A stretch of 64,000 nucleotides of DNA. It comes from Thalassobellus sp050294475 (GTDB lineage Bacteria > Bacteroidota > Bacteroidia > Flavobacteriales > Flavobacteriaceae). The stretch is from the NCBI GenBank assembly GCA_050294475.1, contig JBNKOE010000024.1:248001-312000 (forward strand), in the 5' to 3' direction. Made by a program: the position numbers and the translations under genes. The notes beneath the pieces are model-generated. The model saw nothing but the letters and a program-made list of their open reading frames with translations. It had not been told where the DNA came from and made no database searches. Shown in pieces: positions 62,306-64,000 of this stretch. Numbering within the stretch: position 1 is the stretch's first letter; the number at the start of each line of letters is the position of its first letter.

Positions 62306-64000
62306 ATGAAAACAATTATCCAATTTTTATTGCTCCTTTTTTGTACTATCACTTTCTCACAAACAAAGATTAGTGGTTCTGTTGTAGATGATAACAACCA
62401 ACCTATTCCTGGGACAAATATTATCATTGTTGGAACTTCTTCAGGAACTGTTACAGATTTTGATGGCAACTTTACCTTAAGCTATAACCAAAAGCCACCT
62501 TTTAGTGTACAAGCCAGTAGTGTTGGCTTTGAATCTATGAGCATAGAAGTTTCAAGTAACAATCAAGTATTAAATTTTATACTTAAAGAAGGAACATCAT
62601 TAGATGAAATTGTTATTTCTGCTTCAAGAACTCCTGAAAGTATAAGAGAATCTCCCGTTACCATTGAAAGATTTGATATTAAAGATATAAAATTTGCATC
62701 CTCACCAGACTTTTACTCCAGTTTAGAAAATTTAAAAGGCGTAGATGTTAATAAAGGAAGTTTAACTTTTAACGCTGTTAATACTAGAGGGTTTGCAACT
62801 TTTGCTAACACACGATTTGTTCAATTAGTTGATGGTATGGACAATTCGCTTCCTGGATTAAATTTTGCCTTAGGAAATATTTTAGGTTTAAGCGAACTAG
62901 ATATAAATAGTGTAGAAATATTACCTGGAGCATCATCAGCGCTATATGGAGCCAATGCTTTTAATGGTATTTTATTTATGACTAGCAAAAATCCTTTTGA
63001 TAACCAAGGGGTAAGTGCCTATGTAAAAACAGGATTAACTATGCAAGATGAAGCTGGCGATAACCAATTTCATGATTTTGGATTTCGAGCTGCCCACGCA
63101 TTTAGCAATAAATTTGCTGCAAAGGCATCATTTTCATACTTAAGAGGTACAGACTGGTTTGCATCAGATGACAATCAATATACACTAGGAGCTGTTGGAA
63201 CAGCAGATGTCATTACACCATTTAGATCTGGTCCTGCACACGATGGATTAAATATATATGGAGACGAGGTAGCTTTAGCAGCAAACGGACCTGGTCAACC
63301 AAAAAATCTTAATCAAGTTGCTCAGTTTTTAGAAGCCAATGGAATTTTACCAACAGGTGCAAGTGCATTAGTTCCTGCAGTAAATGTTGCAAGAACAGGT
63401 TATAAAGAATCTGATTTAACCGACTATAAAGCTGAAAGTATTAAGGCTTATTTTACATTAAACTACAGACCATTTGGAAATAACACTGAAGTTATTTGGA
63501 GTTCTAAAATAGGCAAAGGCTCTTCTATATATCAAGGATCAAATAGATATGCCATAAAAGATTTTGCCTTACAACAGCACAAATTAGAATTTAGAGGTGA
63601 TAATTTTTTCCTTAGAGGCTATACAACCATCGAAAATGCTGGTGACTCATATGATATGCGTTTTACAGGAATTAACATGAATAAAGTAGGTGCTTCAGAA
63701 TGGTTTGGAGCTTACGCAGCAGCTTACGCTCAAGGTGCTGGACAAATATTAGGTGGTGGTGGAAACCCAGGCGACCCTACCACTCAATCTCAATTACATG
63801 CTAATGCAAGAGCTTTTGCTGATGCCAATTATACACCTCAACCAGGTACTCCTGAATTTATATCTCTTTTCAATAAAGTTACCAATGACCCAGACATAAC
63901 AACTGGATCTAAATTAGTGGACGAATCTAAAATGGACATTGCCGAAGGAAATTATAACTTTAGAGAGTTACTAAATAATATTATAGACCTACAAATAGGT
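62306..64000 (+). CDS. TonB-dependent receptor (3' truncated by window end)
   Basis: The ATG at 62306 opens a frame that runs to the end of the window without a stop, at least 565 residues. The signal peptide ends near residue 18 (CTITFSQ), a CarboxypepD-like domain follows (about 20-95) with SGSVVDDNNQPIPGTN, then a plug domain (about 105-230) with LKGVDVNKGSLTFNAVNTRG and FVQLVDGMDN, and the start of a barrel. It differs from the other two receptors in the window in having no lipoprotein partner visible before the edge. Substrate unknown. Confidence 0.9.
   Translation, partial: MKTIIQFLLLLFCTITFSQTKISGSVVDDNNQPIPGTNIIIVGTSSGTVTDFDGNFTLSYNQKPPFSVQASSVGFESMSIEVSSNNQVLNFILKEGTSLDEIVISASRTPESIRESPVTIERFDIKDIKFASSPDFYSSLENLKGVDVNKGSLTFNAVNTRGFATFANTRFVQLVDGMDNSLPGLNFALGNILGLSELDINSVEILPGASSALYGANAFNGILFMTSKNPFDNQGVSAYVKTGLTMQDEAGDNQFHDFGFRAAHAFSNKFAAKASFSYLRGTDWFASDDNQYTLGAVGTADVITPFRSGPAHDGLNIYGDEVALAANGPGQPKNLNQVAQFLEANGILPTGASALVPAVNVARTGYKESDLTDYKAESIKAYFTLNYRPFGNNTEVIWSSKIGKGSSIYQGSNRYAIKDFALQQHKLEFRGDNFFLRGYTTIENAGDSYDMRFTGINMNKVGASEWFGAYAAAYAQGAGQILGGGGNPGDPTTQSQLHANARAFADANYTPQPGTPEFISLFNKVTNDPDITTGSKLVDESKMDIAEGNYNFRELLNNIIDLQIG

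Overview
This is 64 kb of an AT-rich chromosome from a member of the Flavobacteriaceae (Bacteroidota). The evidence is a SUF Fe-S cluster with DUF2480, two secreted proteins with type IX secretion C-terminal domains, several SusC-like TonB-dependent receptors with carboxypeptidase-like N-terminal domains, Bacteroidota families (DUF3078, DUF3108, DUF4270, DUF5689) and promoter boxes of the TAnnTTTG type. A marine genus is plausible but not proven from the sequence. No tRNA, rRNA, CRISPR array, transposase or phage gene was seen. No gene-free stretch exceeds 300 bases. The longest ones (27228-27521, 52412-52685, 25066-25325) are described under terminators and findings; in 52412-52685 I see nothing recognisable.

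Layout. 1-9.5 kb: SUF cluster (sufB, truncated by the window edge, then a lipoprotein, sufC, sufD, sufS, sufE, a SufT/MIP18-like gene, a cupin and DUF2480), interrupted by a metalloprotease and a META-domain lipoprotein and followed by a DUF3078 protein. 9.7-16.3 kb: a tight operon of a REC-only response regulator, a membrane HEAT-repeat protein, a processive family 2 glycosyltransferase, an LtaS-like phosphotransferase with a C-terminal TPR domain, and a TPR/YaiO-type outer-membrane barrel. It looks like a little-described envelope or exopolysaccharide synthesis, decoration and export system. 16.3-27.2 kb: hflX, then two EEP-family nucleases around a TonB receptor and a DUF5689 lipoprotein, then a secreted endonuclease I; together these suggest nucleic-acid scavenging. 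27.5-31.9 kb: a second TonB receptor with its surface lipoprotein, which carries an apparent lectin-like insertion. 32-41 kb: pgi, an M23 peptidase, tryptophan 2,3-dioxygenase, DUF3108, a patatin/barrel protein and uvrC, all on the minus strand. 41-43.9 kb: a retropepsin-like protease, RimK and AspA-like triad plus 5-formyl-THF cyclo-ligase. 43.9-48.5 kb: lspA, a DksA-like protein and ileS, with a split small membrane-protein gene behind lspA. 48.7-57.4 kb: a large secreted type IX cargo, radA, an esterase, a flippase-like membrane protein, panD and panC. 57.6-64 kb: a truncated glycogen-synthase-like protein, DUF4270, glmS and the start of a third TonB receptor.

Most genes are housekeeping or ordinary surface biology. 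The best candidate for an undescribed system is 9707-16324, where the same TPR module appears on the periplasmic side of both the inner-membrane phosphotransferase and the outer-membrane barrel. Functional calls come from motif recognition by eye; no database search was possible.
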